Origin: JAGLTN01 sp023135255
GTDB lineage: Bacteria > Planctomycetota > Phycisphaerae > Sedimentisphaerales > Anaerobacaceae
NCBI GenBank assembly: GCA_030639495.1
Contig: DAOWCP010000013.1
Span: forward strand, 1 to 33,432
DNA: 33,432 nucleotides
Direction: 5' to 3'
Under the pieces are notes generated by a model. That model worked only from the letters and a program-made list of their open reading frames with translations, searched no databases and was not told the DNA's origin. Every line of letters starts with the position of its first letter. Position 1 is the stretch's first letter. Shown here piece by piece: positions 1 to 7,921 of this stretch. A program made the translations under genes and the position numbers.

Positions 1-1333
1 TCAGGCTTTTGAGCTTTTGTAAATATCGGTTAATATTTTTTTCATAACCCGCATTTTTAGGGCTGTAATATTCTTTCTTTGCCTCTTTTGGCAGGTAGTC
101 CTGAACAACAAAACCACCCTCATAATTGTGAGGGTATTTATAACCAGCCCCAATGCCGGCTTTCTTCGCTGCTGTATAATGGCTGTCCTTTAAATCTTTC
201 GGCACATCCACCACCACATCGTTCTTGATATCCGAAACAGCATTCCAGATAGCCATCGAAGAGGCATTGGACTTTGGCGCACAGGCTATATAAATAGCTG
301 CCTGGGCTAAAAGCAACTGTGCTTCAGGAAACCCTACAAACTCGGATATCTGCATTGCCGAAGCTGCTAATACCGTGGCCATCGGGTCAGCATTTCCAAC
401 ATCCTCAGCAGCACAAACACAAATACGTCTTGCGATAAAACGAGGGTCTTCTCCGCCGACTATTAATCTTGCAAGCCAATAAACCGTAGCATCCGGATCG
501 CTGCCTCGCATACTTTTCTGCAATGCACTGGCCAAATCATAGTGACTATCGGCTTTATTATTATAATTAATCGTCCTTTGCTGAATCGATTCTTTAGCTA
601 TAGCTAAATTAAATTTTATAGTCGAATCCGACGACCTGCTCGCCTGCGAAAGAACCCCGACTTCAAGTGCATTAAGAGCTTTTCTCGCATCACCACTGCA
701 CCTCACACACAAAAACCTAAGCGCATCCTCGTCAGCTTTAAAATCGTACTTTCCAAGCCCTTTATTCTTATCCGCTATAGCCTTTTTCAGTAGAATATAA
801 ATATCTTCAGCAATTATAGGCTCAAACCCAAACACACTACTGCGGGAAATCAAAGGCGAATTTACTGAAAAAAACGGGTTTTCCGTAGTAGCACCAATCA
901 TAATCAATAAGCCGCTTTCAACATCATCAAGCAGAACATCCTGCTGCGCCCTGTTGAATCGGTGAATTTCATCTATGAACAACACCGTCCTTGTACCTTT
1001 AGCGCAAAGATCGTTTTTAGCTTTTACGATGATCTCGCGTATATCTTTGACGGTGGCGGCAGGCGCGCTTAGATAATAATAATTTGCTTTGGTGTAATTA
1101 GCGATTACTCGTGCAAGGGAAGTTTTGCCCGTGCCAGGTGGACCATGAAATATCAAACTGCTCAATTTGCCCGCCTCGAGCATACGTCTTAACAGCTTAT
1201 CTTTACCCAGAAAATGCTTCTGTCCCACAAAATCATCAAGGCAGACAGGCCTCATACGTACAGATAAAGGCTCTACAGAAGCAATATTGGCGTTTTCAGC
1301 ATCTGAAAATAATGTGTTATTCTTTTCAACCAT
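1..1333 (-). CDS. rarA: Replication-associated recombination protein A (RarA/MgsA), AAA+ ATPase, 3' end cut by window
   Basis: This is a clamp-loader-like AAA+ ATPase that acts at stalled replication forks. Reading from the ATG at 1333, 444 codons are open to the left edge with no in-frame stop; the protein is truncated here although this is already about the usual family length (roughly 440-450 aa). Visible motifs are Walker A GPPGTGKT (residues 64-71), Walker B VLFIDEIHRF (117-126), the sensor-1 stretch GATTENP (147-153), and the C-terminal MgsA region with GSDPDATVYWLARL and EDVGNADP. The N-terminal MRPVCLDDFVGQKHFLG is the standard family opening. It is transcribed away from the porin-like gene at 1589. 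No promoter was identified with confidence. Family assignment is very secure; only the last few residues are missing. Confidence 0.95.
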   Translation of the reverse strand, partial: MVEKNNTLFSDAENANIASVEPLSVRMRPVCLDDFVGQKHFLGKDKLLRRMLEAGKLSSLIFHGPPGTGKTSLARVIANYTKANYYYLSAPAATVKDIREIIVKAKNDLCAKGTRTVLFIDEIHRFNRAQQDVLLDDVESGLLIMIGATTENPFFSVNSPLISRSSVFGFEPIIAEDIYILLKKAIADKNKGLGKYDFKADEDALRFLCVRCSGDARKALNALEVGVLSQASRSSDSTIKFNLAIAKESIQQRTINYNNKADSHYDLASALQKSMRGSDPDATVYWLARLIVGGEDPRFIARRICVCAAEDVGNADPMATVLAASAMQISEFVGFPEAQLLLAQAAIYIACAPKSNASSMAIWNAVSDIKNDVVVDVPKDLKDSHYTAAKKAGIGAGYKYPHNYEGGFVVQDYLPKEAKKEYYSPKNAGYEKNINRYLQKLKSL

Positions 1334-1534
1334 AGCACAGCATTATAGACCTTGCTGGGTATTTTGCAAAACACGTAATATAAACAGCTTAAAAATACTT
1401 CAACCCGAATTGACGGTTATAAATTGACTAACCGCTATAATCAACACTTAACCCCGGGTTTTTGTTATTTATTGCACATTAAACAATAAAATACTTTGAA
1501 TAAATGTTAAATTTAGATTAGAATCCAACTTCCG

Positions 1535-1553
1535 TTTTGTTCACTGAACAAAA
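1535..1553. promoter_or_regulatory. 19-bp perfect palindrome, candidate operator
   Basis: TTTTGTTCACTGAACAAAA is a perfect inverted repeat (9 + 1 + 9) lying 35 bp before the ATG of the porin-like gene at 1589. The sequence after it is AT-rich (TATTAT at 1566-1571) and a GGAG ribosome-binding site sits at 1577-1580. The position fits a dimeric regulator overlapping a promoter, but the regulator is unknown and no clear -35/-10 pair was found. The rest of the 1334-1588 gap holds scattered TTGAC/TATAAT-like words with unusable spacing. Confidence 0.45.
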
Positions 1554-1588
1554 TAATGATAATTTTATTATAGTATGGAGAATCAGGA

Positions 1589-2407
1589 ATGAAAAAACTT
1601 ATTTTGGTTTCGATGATTGTTTTGTCCATTTTTAGTGTTGTTAATGCGGAAGACGGTGCACCTAAGAAGCTCGGCATAACATTGGATCTGACTTACATGA
1701 GTCGCTATATTTGGAGAGGTTTTGACTTTTATAAACAAAACCATGCCGCTATTGAACCTAAAATTACAGTTGATCTCTGGGGCAGCGGTTTTGGCTTCAG
1801 TGTATTGAATAACAGAAGAATCGGCAGTGGAAGCGAAATTTTTGAAAGATTAGAATATACCCTTTTTTACAGCAACAAATTCTTTGCTGATGAAAAGTTC
1901 CAAACCAACTATACAGTAGGCTGGACATACTATCAGTTTCCTGAGCTGAGCAGAAATGACTTGAATCTGCAGGAATTTTTCGGTGCCTTTTCCTGGCCTA
2001 ATATTTGTCCATTCGGCGTAGTCCCAAGTTATACTATGGTCGCTATGTATCCAGCTGAAGGGTCTTCTTCTATGGTACGAGATGCTGCTGGTTGGCTCCA
2101 TATCCTTGGTCTTGGTTATTCAATTAAGAATATGATACCTGATCGTCCAGAACAGACTATCGACCTGTCAACTCAATTTGTATATAATGATGGTGTCGGC
2201 GGAACAACTTTTGGGACAACATTTGGTGATGGTCGTAATGATGTTGATAGCGACTTGTCACATGCAGTCTTCGGCTTATCAACAAAGTTCAAAATTACAG
2301 ACAACATGTCATTCACACCAGGATTCTATTTTCAGAAATCGTTTGAAGATTCTGTAAATACTTCAGATGAATACTGGACAAGTATGAATGTATCTTATAA
2401 ATTCTAA
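1589..2407 (+). CDS. Predicted outer-membrane beta-barrel protein, TorF-like putative porin
   Basis: The 272-aa product starts with a clear signal peptide (MKKLILVSMIVLSIFSVVNA, cleavage after about residue 20). The mature part alternates polar and hydrophobic residues in strand-sized blocks rich in Tyr, Trp and Phe, begins with LTYMSRYIWRGFDF and ends in SYKF. The terminal Phe is typical of proteins inserted by the BAM machinery. The opening TxxSRYIWRG pattern resembles the TorF/Gcw_chp group of putative porins in environmental Gram-negatives; substrate is unknown. GGAG at 1577-1580 sets the start. The gene stands alone, between a candidate operator and a strong terminator, so expression is probably controlled separately. 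Barrel nature is well supported; the exact family is less sure. Confidence 0.7.
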   Translation: MKKLILVSMIVLSIFSVVNAEDGAPKKLGITLDLTYMSRYIWRGFDFYKQNHAAIEPKITVDLWGSGFGFSVLNNRRIGSGSEIFERLEYTLFYSNKFFADEKFQTNYTVGWTYYQFPELSRNDLNLQEFFGAFSWPNICPFGVVPSYTMVAMYPAEGSSSMVRDAAGWLHILGLGYSIKNMIPDRPEQTIDLSTQFVYNDGVGGTTFGTTFGDGRNDVDSDLSHAVFGLSTKFKITDNMSFTPGFYFQKSFEDSVNTSDEYWTSMNVSYKF

Positions 2408-2428
2408 AAAATATGCAAAGTAAATATT

Positions 2429-2466
2429 AAAAAGGCCAACGTTATAAAAACGTCGGCCTTTTTTTA
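2429..2466. terminator. Bidirectional rho-independent terminator
   Basis: A GC-rich hairpin pairs GGCC-A-ACGT (2434-2442) with ACGT-C-GGCC (2450-2458) across a short AT loop, flanked by A5 on the left and T7 on the right. Flanking A and T runs extend the stem and allow termination in both directions. It separates the porin-like gene (ending 2407) from the convergent polyprenyl synthase gene (ending 2484). Confidence 0.9.
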
Positions 2467-2483
2467 ATTTGAAAAGCAAACAC

Positions 2484-3464
2484 TTATGCAACTCTGTTAG
2501 TAACAAATTTTGCTATCGACAATAAAGCTTCCCTGGCTGGGCTGTCGCTAATATCAGCCAATGAATCAATAGCCAGGTCAACAAACTGCTCCGCGCGCAT
2601 AGCCGCATATTCAAGACTGCCGTTATTGCTTAATATATCTACCAGAACTTTTTGGTCATGTCTTGAGTTTTCAATTTTTTCTATCAACGTCACTCTCTCT
2701 TTATCACCTGCAGAAGAAAGCCGGTGTATTAAAGAAAGAGTTAATTTATTTTTATCAACATCTCTGCCGATAGTCTTACCTGTCTGATTTTCATTGCCGG
2801 TTATATCAAGCAAATCATCTGTTATCTGAAATGCGATGCCGATATTTTCTCCAAATATATTCAAAGCTTCAACCTGAGATTGCTGCGCGTGGGAACAAAC
2901 CGCTCCAAGTTTACAACAGCCACTAAAAAGAGCTGCGGTTTTTTGGCTGATTATTTTAATATACTCCTGCTCTGTAAGCTGAAAATTATCTCTTTGCAGC
3001 AGCTGAGCTAATTCGCCCTCACAAACCTGTGAAGTAGCATAAGCGATAATCTTACTTGTGTCAGTATCCAAAGAACTGCATATAACAGAAGCTCTGCTCA
3101 ACAAAAGATCGCCCGCGAGTATAGCGGTTTCGTTACCAAAAAGCCTGTTTACGGTCACATCGCCCCGTCTTATGTCACCTTCATCGATTACATCATCATG
3201 CAGCAAAGTAGCTTCATGAACCATTTCTGTGATCGCAGCAACCGTTATATGGACAGGTAATATTTCGCCGCAGCAAAGCCCGGAAAGCAAAACCAAACCA
3301 GGTCTGAGCATTTTACCAGACCTTGTGTTTACATGCTCAAGCAACTGATTTACTGGTTCGTACAAACTGTTGAGCTGGGCATCTATATAATCATGAACCT
3401 CTAACAATTGGGACTCAATGAGATTGAAAAATTCTAAATTGTTATATTTAGGTAACAATTGCAT
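2484..3464 (-). CDS. Trans-polyprenyl diphosphate synthase (octaprenyl/heptaprenyl type)
   Basis: This enzyme of the all-trans polyprenyl synthase family adds isopentenyl diphosphate units to an allylic primer, giving a long chain for quinone tails. The 326-aa protein has both aspartate-rich metal sites: DDVID at residues 90-94 inside LLHDDVIDEGDIRRG, and DDLLD at 216-220 inside QITDDLLDITG. The basic GKMLRP stretch (50-55) that binds diphosphate is also present. Chain length cannot be read safely from the sequence; the size and motifs suit octaprenyl or heptaprenyl synthases better than short-chain farnesyl synthases. The gene is last in a minus-strand series and lies 53 bp after ilvE. IspE is encoded elsewhere in the window (22473) and supplies the same isoprenoid pathway. 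Confidence 0.9.
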   Translation of the reverse strand: MQLLPKYNNLEFFNLIESQLLEVHDYIDAQLNSLYEPVNQLLEHVNTRSGKMLRPGLVLLSGLCCGEILPVHITVAAITEMVHEATLLHDDVIDEGDIRRGDVTVNRLFGNETAILAGDLLLSRASVICSSLDTDTSKIIAYATSQVCEGELAQLLQRDNFQLTEQEYIKIISQKTAALFSGCCKLGAVCSHAQQSQVEALNIFGENIGIAFQITDDLLDITGNENQTGKTIGRDVDKNKLTLSLIHRLSSAGDKERVTLIEKIENSRHDQKVLVDILSNNGSLEYAAMRAEQFVDLAIDSLADISDSPAREALLSIAKFVTNRVA

Positions 3465-3517
3465 AAAAATCAGAACCCTTTATTCTGGCGACCAAAATAC
3501 ATTTGGTAAACGGTTAA

Positions 3518-4375
3518 TTAACTTCGTGCATACTCAAAGAAAAGCTTTCTAAGCATTTCAGTGATTGGACCAGGTTTGCCATCACCAACGAATCTGCCGT
3601 CGATCTCGACAATCCCGATAACCTCCGCTGCGGTTCCTGTAAGGAAAAACTCATCGCATGTATACAGATCAAATCTTGTAAGATTTTTTTCAATAACCTT
3701 TAAATCTTTCTGTTTAGCAAGCTTGGTTACCACTGCCCTTGTAATACCACAAAGTGATCCTGCACTTACCGGAGGAGTATAAACAACTGAGTTTCTGACA
3801 ATAAAGACATTGTCGCCGGTAGCCTCTGCAACATACCCCATATGATTATACATTATGGCCTCCGGAACGTTGGCATCGAGAGCTTCCATCTTGGCAAGAA
3901 TATTATTCAAATAATTCAGACTCTTGATCTGAGGCGGCAGTGCCAAGGGGTGATTGCGAACAGTAGTTGCACTAATAACCTTCATCCCATTTTCATAAAG
4001 CTCTTCAGGATAAAGCTGAATACTTGATGCGATGATGACCACACATGCCTTTTCACAAGTAAAAGGATTCAACCCCAGAGAACCGACACCACGTGTCACT
4101 ATCTGACGGATATAACCCTCTTTAATACCATTTGCCTCAACTGTTTTACGCATGGCGGTGACCATTTCATCTTTTGTCATTGGTATTTCAAGTCTGATGG
4201 CTTTAGCTGATTCATAAAGACGGTCAATGTGGGCTTTTTCTTCAAAAATCTTTCCCGCATAAACACGAACACCTTCAAAAACACCATCGCCATAAAGCAA
4301 CCCATGATCAAAAACAGACACCTTCGCATCCCGCTGATCTACCAGTTTGTCATCCAACCAGATTTTCAATGCCAT
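3518..4375 (-). CDS. ilvE: Branched-chain amino acid aminotransferase (PLP fold type IV)
   Basis: The product catalyses the last, reversible transamination step of valine, leucine and isoleucine synthesis using pyridoxal phosphate. The 285-aa protein has the class IV layout: FDHGLLYGDGVFEGVRVY near residues 22-39, catalytic lysine K151 in QIKSLNYLNNIL, the cofactor-binding EATGDNVFIV (184-193) and the later FFLTGTAAEV substrate loop. Length and motifs match bacterial IlvE. D-amino-acid aminotransferase and aminodeoxychorismate lyase share the fold, but EATGDN and the SLNYLNN lysine region favour IlvE. It lies 27 bp downstream of lolD and 53 bp upstream of the polyprenyl synthase, so is likely cotranscribed. 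Confidence 0.92.
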   Translation of the reverse strand: MALKIWLDDKLVDQRDAKVSVFDHGLLYGDGVFEGVRVYAGKIFEEKAHIDRLYESAKAIRLEIPMTKDEMVTAMRKTVEANGIKEGYIRQIVTRGVGSLGLNPFTCEKACVVIIASSIQLYPEELYENGMKVISATTVRNHPLALPPQIKSLNYLNNILAKMEALDANVPEAIMYNHMGYVAEATGDNVFIVRNSVVYTPPVSAGSLCGITRAVVTKLAKQKDLKVIEKNLTRFDLYTCDEFFLTGTAAEVIGIVEIDGRFVGDGKPGPITEMLRKLFFEYARS

Positions 4376-4402
4376 AATAAATATTCTTTCTTTAAACTAC
4401 AA

Positions 4403-5101
4403 TTAACCCTTAACTTTTCCATCAGCCAGAACCACTATTCTTGACGCTCTTTGAGCGATCCTGTCGTCATGGGTAACCATTATTATGGTCTGACCAGCCT
4501 TGTTAAGCTCTTCAAAGACGTTCAAGATACCATTTCCTGTTTCAGAGTCAAGGTTTCCTGTGGGCTCATCCGCCAAAAGCAAAACCGGCTCATTCATCAG
4601 CGCTCTGGCGATAGCCACCCTCTGGCGTTCCCCGCCTGAAAGCTGGTAAGGCTTATGCTTTACTCTATGGCCCAAGCCGAACTTCTCAAGCATTTGATGT
4701 GCTCTTTTTTTTGCCTCCGACCTGATTTTAAACCAACCCAGCAAAGAACTTAAAGCCATTGCAGGCAGGTAAACATTCTCAGCAACGTTTAATTCGTCCA
4801 ATAAATAGTAAAACTGAAATACAAACCCTATTTTATGATTACGGAATTTATTCATCTGCCCACTACTAATCTTTGCTATATCTTTACCCTGAAAATTAAC
4901 TAACCCCTGGTCAGGCTTATCTAATGCGCCTAATATGTGCAAAAGTGTACTTTTCCCACTTCCTGATGCCCCTGTTATTGCAACAAATTCACCGGGGGCA
5001 ACAGAAAAATCAACTCCTTTGAGGACTTCAACCTTACTTACTCCAAGAGGATAAGATTTGACAATTTTTTTCGCTTCTAATACATATTTATCTTTGCTCA
5101 T
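4403..5101 (-). CDS. lolD: Lipoprotein-releasing ABC transporter ATP-binding protein LolD
   Basis: This is the ATPase subunit that powers release of lipoproteins from the inner membrane. The 232-aa protein has Walker A GASGSGKST (44-52), the Q-loop segment FVFQFYYLLDELNVAENV, signature LSGGE (154-158), Walker B LLLADE (174-179), D-loop TGNLD and switch His211. I chose the ATG at 5101 rather than a longer in-frame start at 5179. The ATG overlaps the TGA of the upstream permease (ATGA), has AGGTG about 9 nt before it, and the protein then begins at the normal family position. MacB-type ATPases share these motifs; the two adjacent LolC/E-like permeases make Lol the better call. Confidence 0.9.
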   Translation of the reverse strand: MSKDKYVLEAKKIVKSYPLGVSKVEVLKGVDFSVAPGEFVAITGASGSGKSTLLHILGALDKPDQGLVNFQGKDIAKISSGQMNKFRNHKIGFVFQFYYLLDELNVAENVYLPAMALSSLLGWFKIRSEAKKRAHQMLEKFGLGHRVKHKPYQLSGGERQRVAIARALMNEPVLLLADEPTGNLDSETGNGILNVFEELNKAGQTIIMVTHDDRIAQRASRIVVLADGKVKG

Positions 5102-6444
5102 AGCTGATTCACCTGTAAAGTTTCTATAGGCCTTAATCTGACCGCTCGCAAGGTCGGAAAAAATGCTCCCAACAGGCATGCCAATATAGCAGAAAATGCT
5201 ATCGTAACCAAAACATTAAATTCCAGTTTGCTGGGAATATCGCCTATCGCATAAATTGACCTGTCCCATAGCTGAAATCCGAAATGGACAAAAAGCCAGT
5301 TTTCAATATCATTCATCTTGAGTAGAAAGCCCCAGCCTGCCAATGAACCAATTGCTGAGCTCATCAAACCCATTAAAAAAGCAAAAAGCGAATACATATA
5401 AATAATATTAAAATTCGAAACACCTATGCTCTTTAGAATACCGATATCTTTGCTCTTTCTGTTAACGATCAGATAAAAAACGGCAAAGACAACAAAAACC
5501 GTTGTAAGACCGACAAATAAAAACATCATAGCCATCATTTTCTGCTCTTTTTCCATTGCAGCAATGAAAGTTCGACGGTTTTCTTTCCAGCTTTGTATTT
5601 TTACATAATCAAGCAGATTTGCATGCTTTTGCTGCTTGTTTTCAGCGATGTAGTTCGCCCAGATATCGGCAACTTTTTCACAGCCTTTAGTTACTTTCAG
5701 ACCATCTTTAAATTTTATGTGTATTGAATTTACTCTTTTAAAATCGCCCGCCATGCCGCAAAGCTGCTGTGCTTTGTCGAATGCAAGGTATATCATACCG
5801 CCATCAACTCTGGCCAGGCCGCTATGAGAAACGTCACTATAGTAAAACGTGCCTGTCTTTTCTTCACCTGCACCTGCTCTGGCTAATGCACCCTTAACCG
5901 TCAGCGGAAAACTACTTATAACAAAAGCTGCTTCATAGGGGGCGCTGTATTGATATTTGCCCCTTGAGTCTCTACTGATCCAGATATCAATGCCAAGGAC
6001 ACAACCATCAAGTTTGGTGTTATACGAAGGTGAAAAAGCTTGTGTAACATCGTTTTTGTTATAGTAAAGACCTCGACCAAAACCGGTCGCTTTGCTAAAG
6101 CCGGCAGGCTCAACTCCCATGATCTCCAACCCCCTGCTTCTGCCCGAATCTGGATAGGTTATTATCGCATAGCTTTTTATGACAGGCGACGCAGCGTATA
6201 TGAAATCCTGCTTATCGAGTATTTTTAGGAAATCTTCATAGTAACCGAACCCTACCAGCGAATCGCTTGTCACAACACAATCACCTGTAAAGTTATGGTT
6301 TTTCTGTTTGTAATCATCAACAAGCCCGGTCATCACTGTCATAACGATAACAACGATGAAAACGCAAAGCGCCACCGCGAACGAAGCCAGATAGCTTATC
6401 CGCCTTTTAAACAAATAACGAAATGCTAAAATAAACTTATACAT
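5098..6444 (-). CDS. LolC/LolE-type lipoprotein-releasing permease (second of two)
   Basis: The 448-aa inner-membrane permease belongs to the MacB/FtsX superfamily: one N-terminal membrane helix (about residues 16-42), a large periplasmic domain, then three C-terminal helices starting near MMAMMFLFVGLTTVFVVFAVFYLIV. The cytoplasmic coupling segment KDIGILKSIGVSNFNIIYMYSLFA follows the first of these, as in LolC/LolE. The end, FPTLRAVRLRPIETLQ, is the usual family tail. The stop codon overlaps the lolD start by four bases, showing translational coupling. Its ATG directly abuts repeat copy A, which fills the whole 109-bp gap to the upstream permease gene. Which of the two permeases equals LolC or LolE cannot be decided here. 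Confidence 0.88.
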   Translation of the reverse strand: MYKFILAFRYLFKRRISYLASFAVALCVFIVVIVMTVMTGLVDDYKQKNHNFTGDCVVTSDSLVGFGYYEDFLKILDKQDFIYAASPVIKSYAIITYPDSGRSRGLEIMGVEPAGFSKATGFGRGLYYNKNDVTQAFSPSYNTKLDGCVLGIDIWISRDSRGKYQYSAPYEAAFVISSFPLTVKGALARAGAGEEKTGTFYYSDVSHSGLARVDGGMIYLAFDKAQQLCGMAGDFKRVNSIHIKFKDGLKVTKGCEKVADIWANYIAENKQQKHANLLDYVKIQSWKENRRTFIAAMEKEQKMMAMMFLFVGLTTVFVVFAVFYLIVNRKSKDIGILKSIGVSNFNIIYMYSLFAFLMGLMSSAIGSLAGWGFLLKMNDIENWLFVHFGFQLWDRSIYAIGDIPSKLEFNVLVTIAFSAILACLLGAFFPTLRAVRLRPIETLQVNQL

Positions 6445-6550
6445 TTATACTGATCCTAATTGAATTTTTCCGTTTATCCGCGGGTAACTAACTTAAAAAT
6501 AACAGGTTACGGATTTATTTGCGGAAATTTCTTAGCCTTCAAGGGTATAA
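6445..6550 (+). repeat. Dispersed intergenic repeat, copy A
   Basis: About 106 bp running from TTATACTGATCC to AAGGGTATAA. It shares with copies B-F the left arm (AATTGAATTT...CCGTTTATCCGCGGGTA), the central stem (TAACTT ... AGGTTA) and the right arm ending GGGTATAA. The ends are inverted (TTATAC / GTATAA). It occupies essentially all of the space between two permease genes of one transporter, with its left end touching the start codon of the downstream gene. The right-end hairpin (AGCCTTCAAGGGT) is less perfect here than in other copies. Confidence 0.85.
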
Positions 6551-6553
6551 ATC

Positions 6554-7906
6554 TTATTCATACCTCAATATTTTCACAGGTCTGACCTTTGCTGCGATGA
6601 TTGCCGGCAATAAAGCACCCAAACAGGCGGCAACTGTCGCTGAAATAACTATAGGCATCACAACTTCCCAGTCCATTTCATTCGGAATTTTTGTAAACAT
6701 ATATACACTGCTCTTCCACAGCTTAAGCCCAAGTGCCGAACTTACCCAGTGTTCTACGAAATTGACATTTTTCGTTATGATATAACCAAACAAAACTCCA
6801 AAACAAGCACCGATAAATCCTACACAACCTCCAAAGCCGAGGAATACTCCCATTATGGTAGATGTCGATGCACCACAACTTCTGATTATGCCGATATCTT
6901 TTCGCTTGGTTTCAACTATCATATAAAAAATGCAAAAGATCAAAACAATAACACTGGAACTGACAACACTGAAAATAACAAGTAATATCTGCATCTGCTT
7001 TCGAAATTCGGCCACTAAAGGCTCCTGCATCTGCCTCGATGTCTTAATAGAAACGAGCGAAGATCGGTAATCACTCCAACCAAGCTCGGTTTTTGCAAAA
7101 CTCTTCCATAGTCCCGCTATCTGAGCCATCGCAAGATCAATGTCACTGCCAGATTTTAGTTTTATCTGCACCTGGTCAGCTATGGGCTGATCGATATCGG
7201 GATATAATCTTTTCTGAAGTTTATCTATTGGCAGAAATACGAAATTCTTATCTATCTCATATGTGCCTGTAAAGAATATATCAGTTATGGTAAAGGCAAT
7301 GTTCCTTCTTTTAAACCTGTTTTTGCCTTTCCTGGCAGCATCTTCTATCAAAACACCGGTAGTGAGTGCGACTTTTTTATCGATATTTTCTTTCAAAACC
7401 GCTTCGACATCATACTCGTCGGTAATCGGATCAGGGTCGTTAGTAACCGCAATACCAATAAAACCACCAAGAGCATCTTCGTTGCCTGATGGATTGAAAG
7501 TCAACTGGTTTGAACTGTCCTTTTGCTTAAACAGACTTTGCTTTAAAGCAACCACCTTTGCTCTGCTTTGAATATCAATTCCCCATATTTCCACTGCCCT
7601 GACGTTACCGCTTGCCAGACGCAGCAACCCTTGTGTGGTGATAACCGCAGTAGCAGCTTCTACGGATTTAATATCCTCGAGTTTTTTTAAAAGATGATCG
7701 TATTTGTCTATCTTCAACTCATCGGAGGCTGTTATAACAACATCGCCGATAGTATCAGATGCGCTTTTCTCAAATGCGTTAATAAAGCCGGTAAAAAGAC
7801 TGGATACTACTATCAGCAGAGCACACGAGCAAGCGACCGCAGCAATGCTGAGCAGTACTATTTTTTTCCTACTTAGATATCGCAGCCAGATAACATATTT
7901 GAGCAT
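6554..7906 (-). CDS. LolC/LolE-type lipoprotein-releasing permease (first of two)
   Basis: The 450-aa protein has the same architecture as its neighbour: an N-terminal helix (IVLLSIAAVACSCALLIVVS), a long periplasmic domain and three C-terminal helices. The coupling segment is KDIGIIRSCGASTSTIMGVFLGFGG and the C-terminus is ALLPAIIAAKVRPVKILRYE. Together with the 5098-6444 permease and LolD it would form a heteromeric LolCDE-type exporter that hands outer-membrane lipoproteins to a carrier. The gene starts 15 bp after the end of lysS, so they are probably cotranscribed. The two permeases are clearly different sequences, not a recent duplication. Assignment to the FtsX-like family is secure; the Lol role rests on gene context. 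Confidence 0.87.
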   Translation of the reverse strand: MLKYVIWLRYLSRKKIVLLSIAAVACSCALLIVVSSLFTGFINAFEKSASDTIGDVVITASDELKIDKYDHLLKKLEDIKSVEAATAVITTQGLLRLASGNVRAVEIWGIDIQSRAKVVALKQSLFKQKDSSNQLTFNPSGNEDALGGFIGIAVTNDPDPITDEYDVEAVLKENIDKKVALTTGVLIEDAARKGKNRFKRRNIAFTITDIFFTGTYEIDKNFVFLPIDKLQKRLYPDIDQPIADQVQIKLKSGSDIDLAMAQIAGLWKSFAKTELGWSDYRSSLVSIKTSRQMQEPLVAEFRKQMQILLVIFSVVSSSVIVLIFCIFYMIVETKRKDIGIIRSCGASTSTIMGVFLGFGGCVGFIGACFGVLFGYIITKNVNFVEHWVSSALGLKLWKSSVYMFTKIPNEMDWEVVMPIVISATVAACLGALLPAIIAAKVRPVKILRYE

Positions 7907-7921
7907 TATATTCTCAATCCA

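Noticed and set aside
1410..1441. TTGACG...TATAAT as promoter of the porin-like gene
   Set aside because: The spacer is 20 bp, too long for a normal sigma-70 promoter, and the site is about 150 bp from the start codon; the nearer TTGACT leaves only 6 bp.
5102..5179. Longer start for lolD
   Set aside because: It would overlap the upstream permease by 82 bp; the ATGA overlap start at 5101 with AGGTG upstream fits better.
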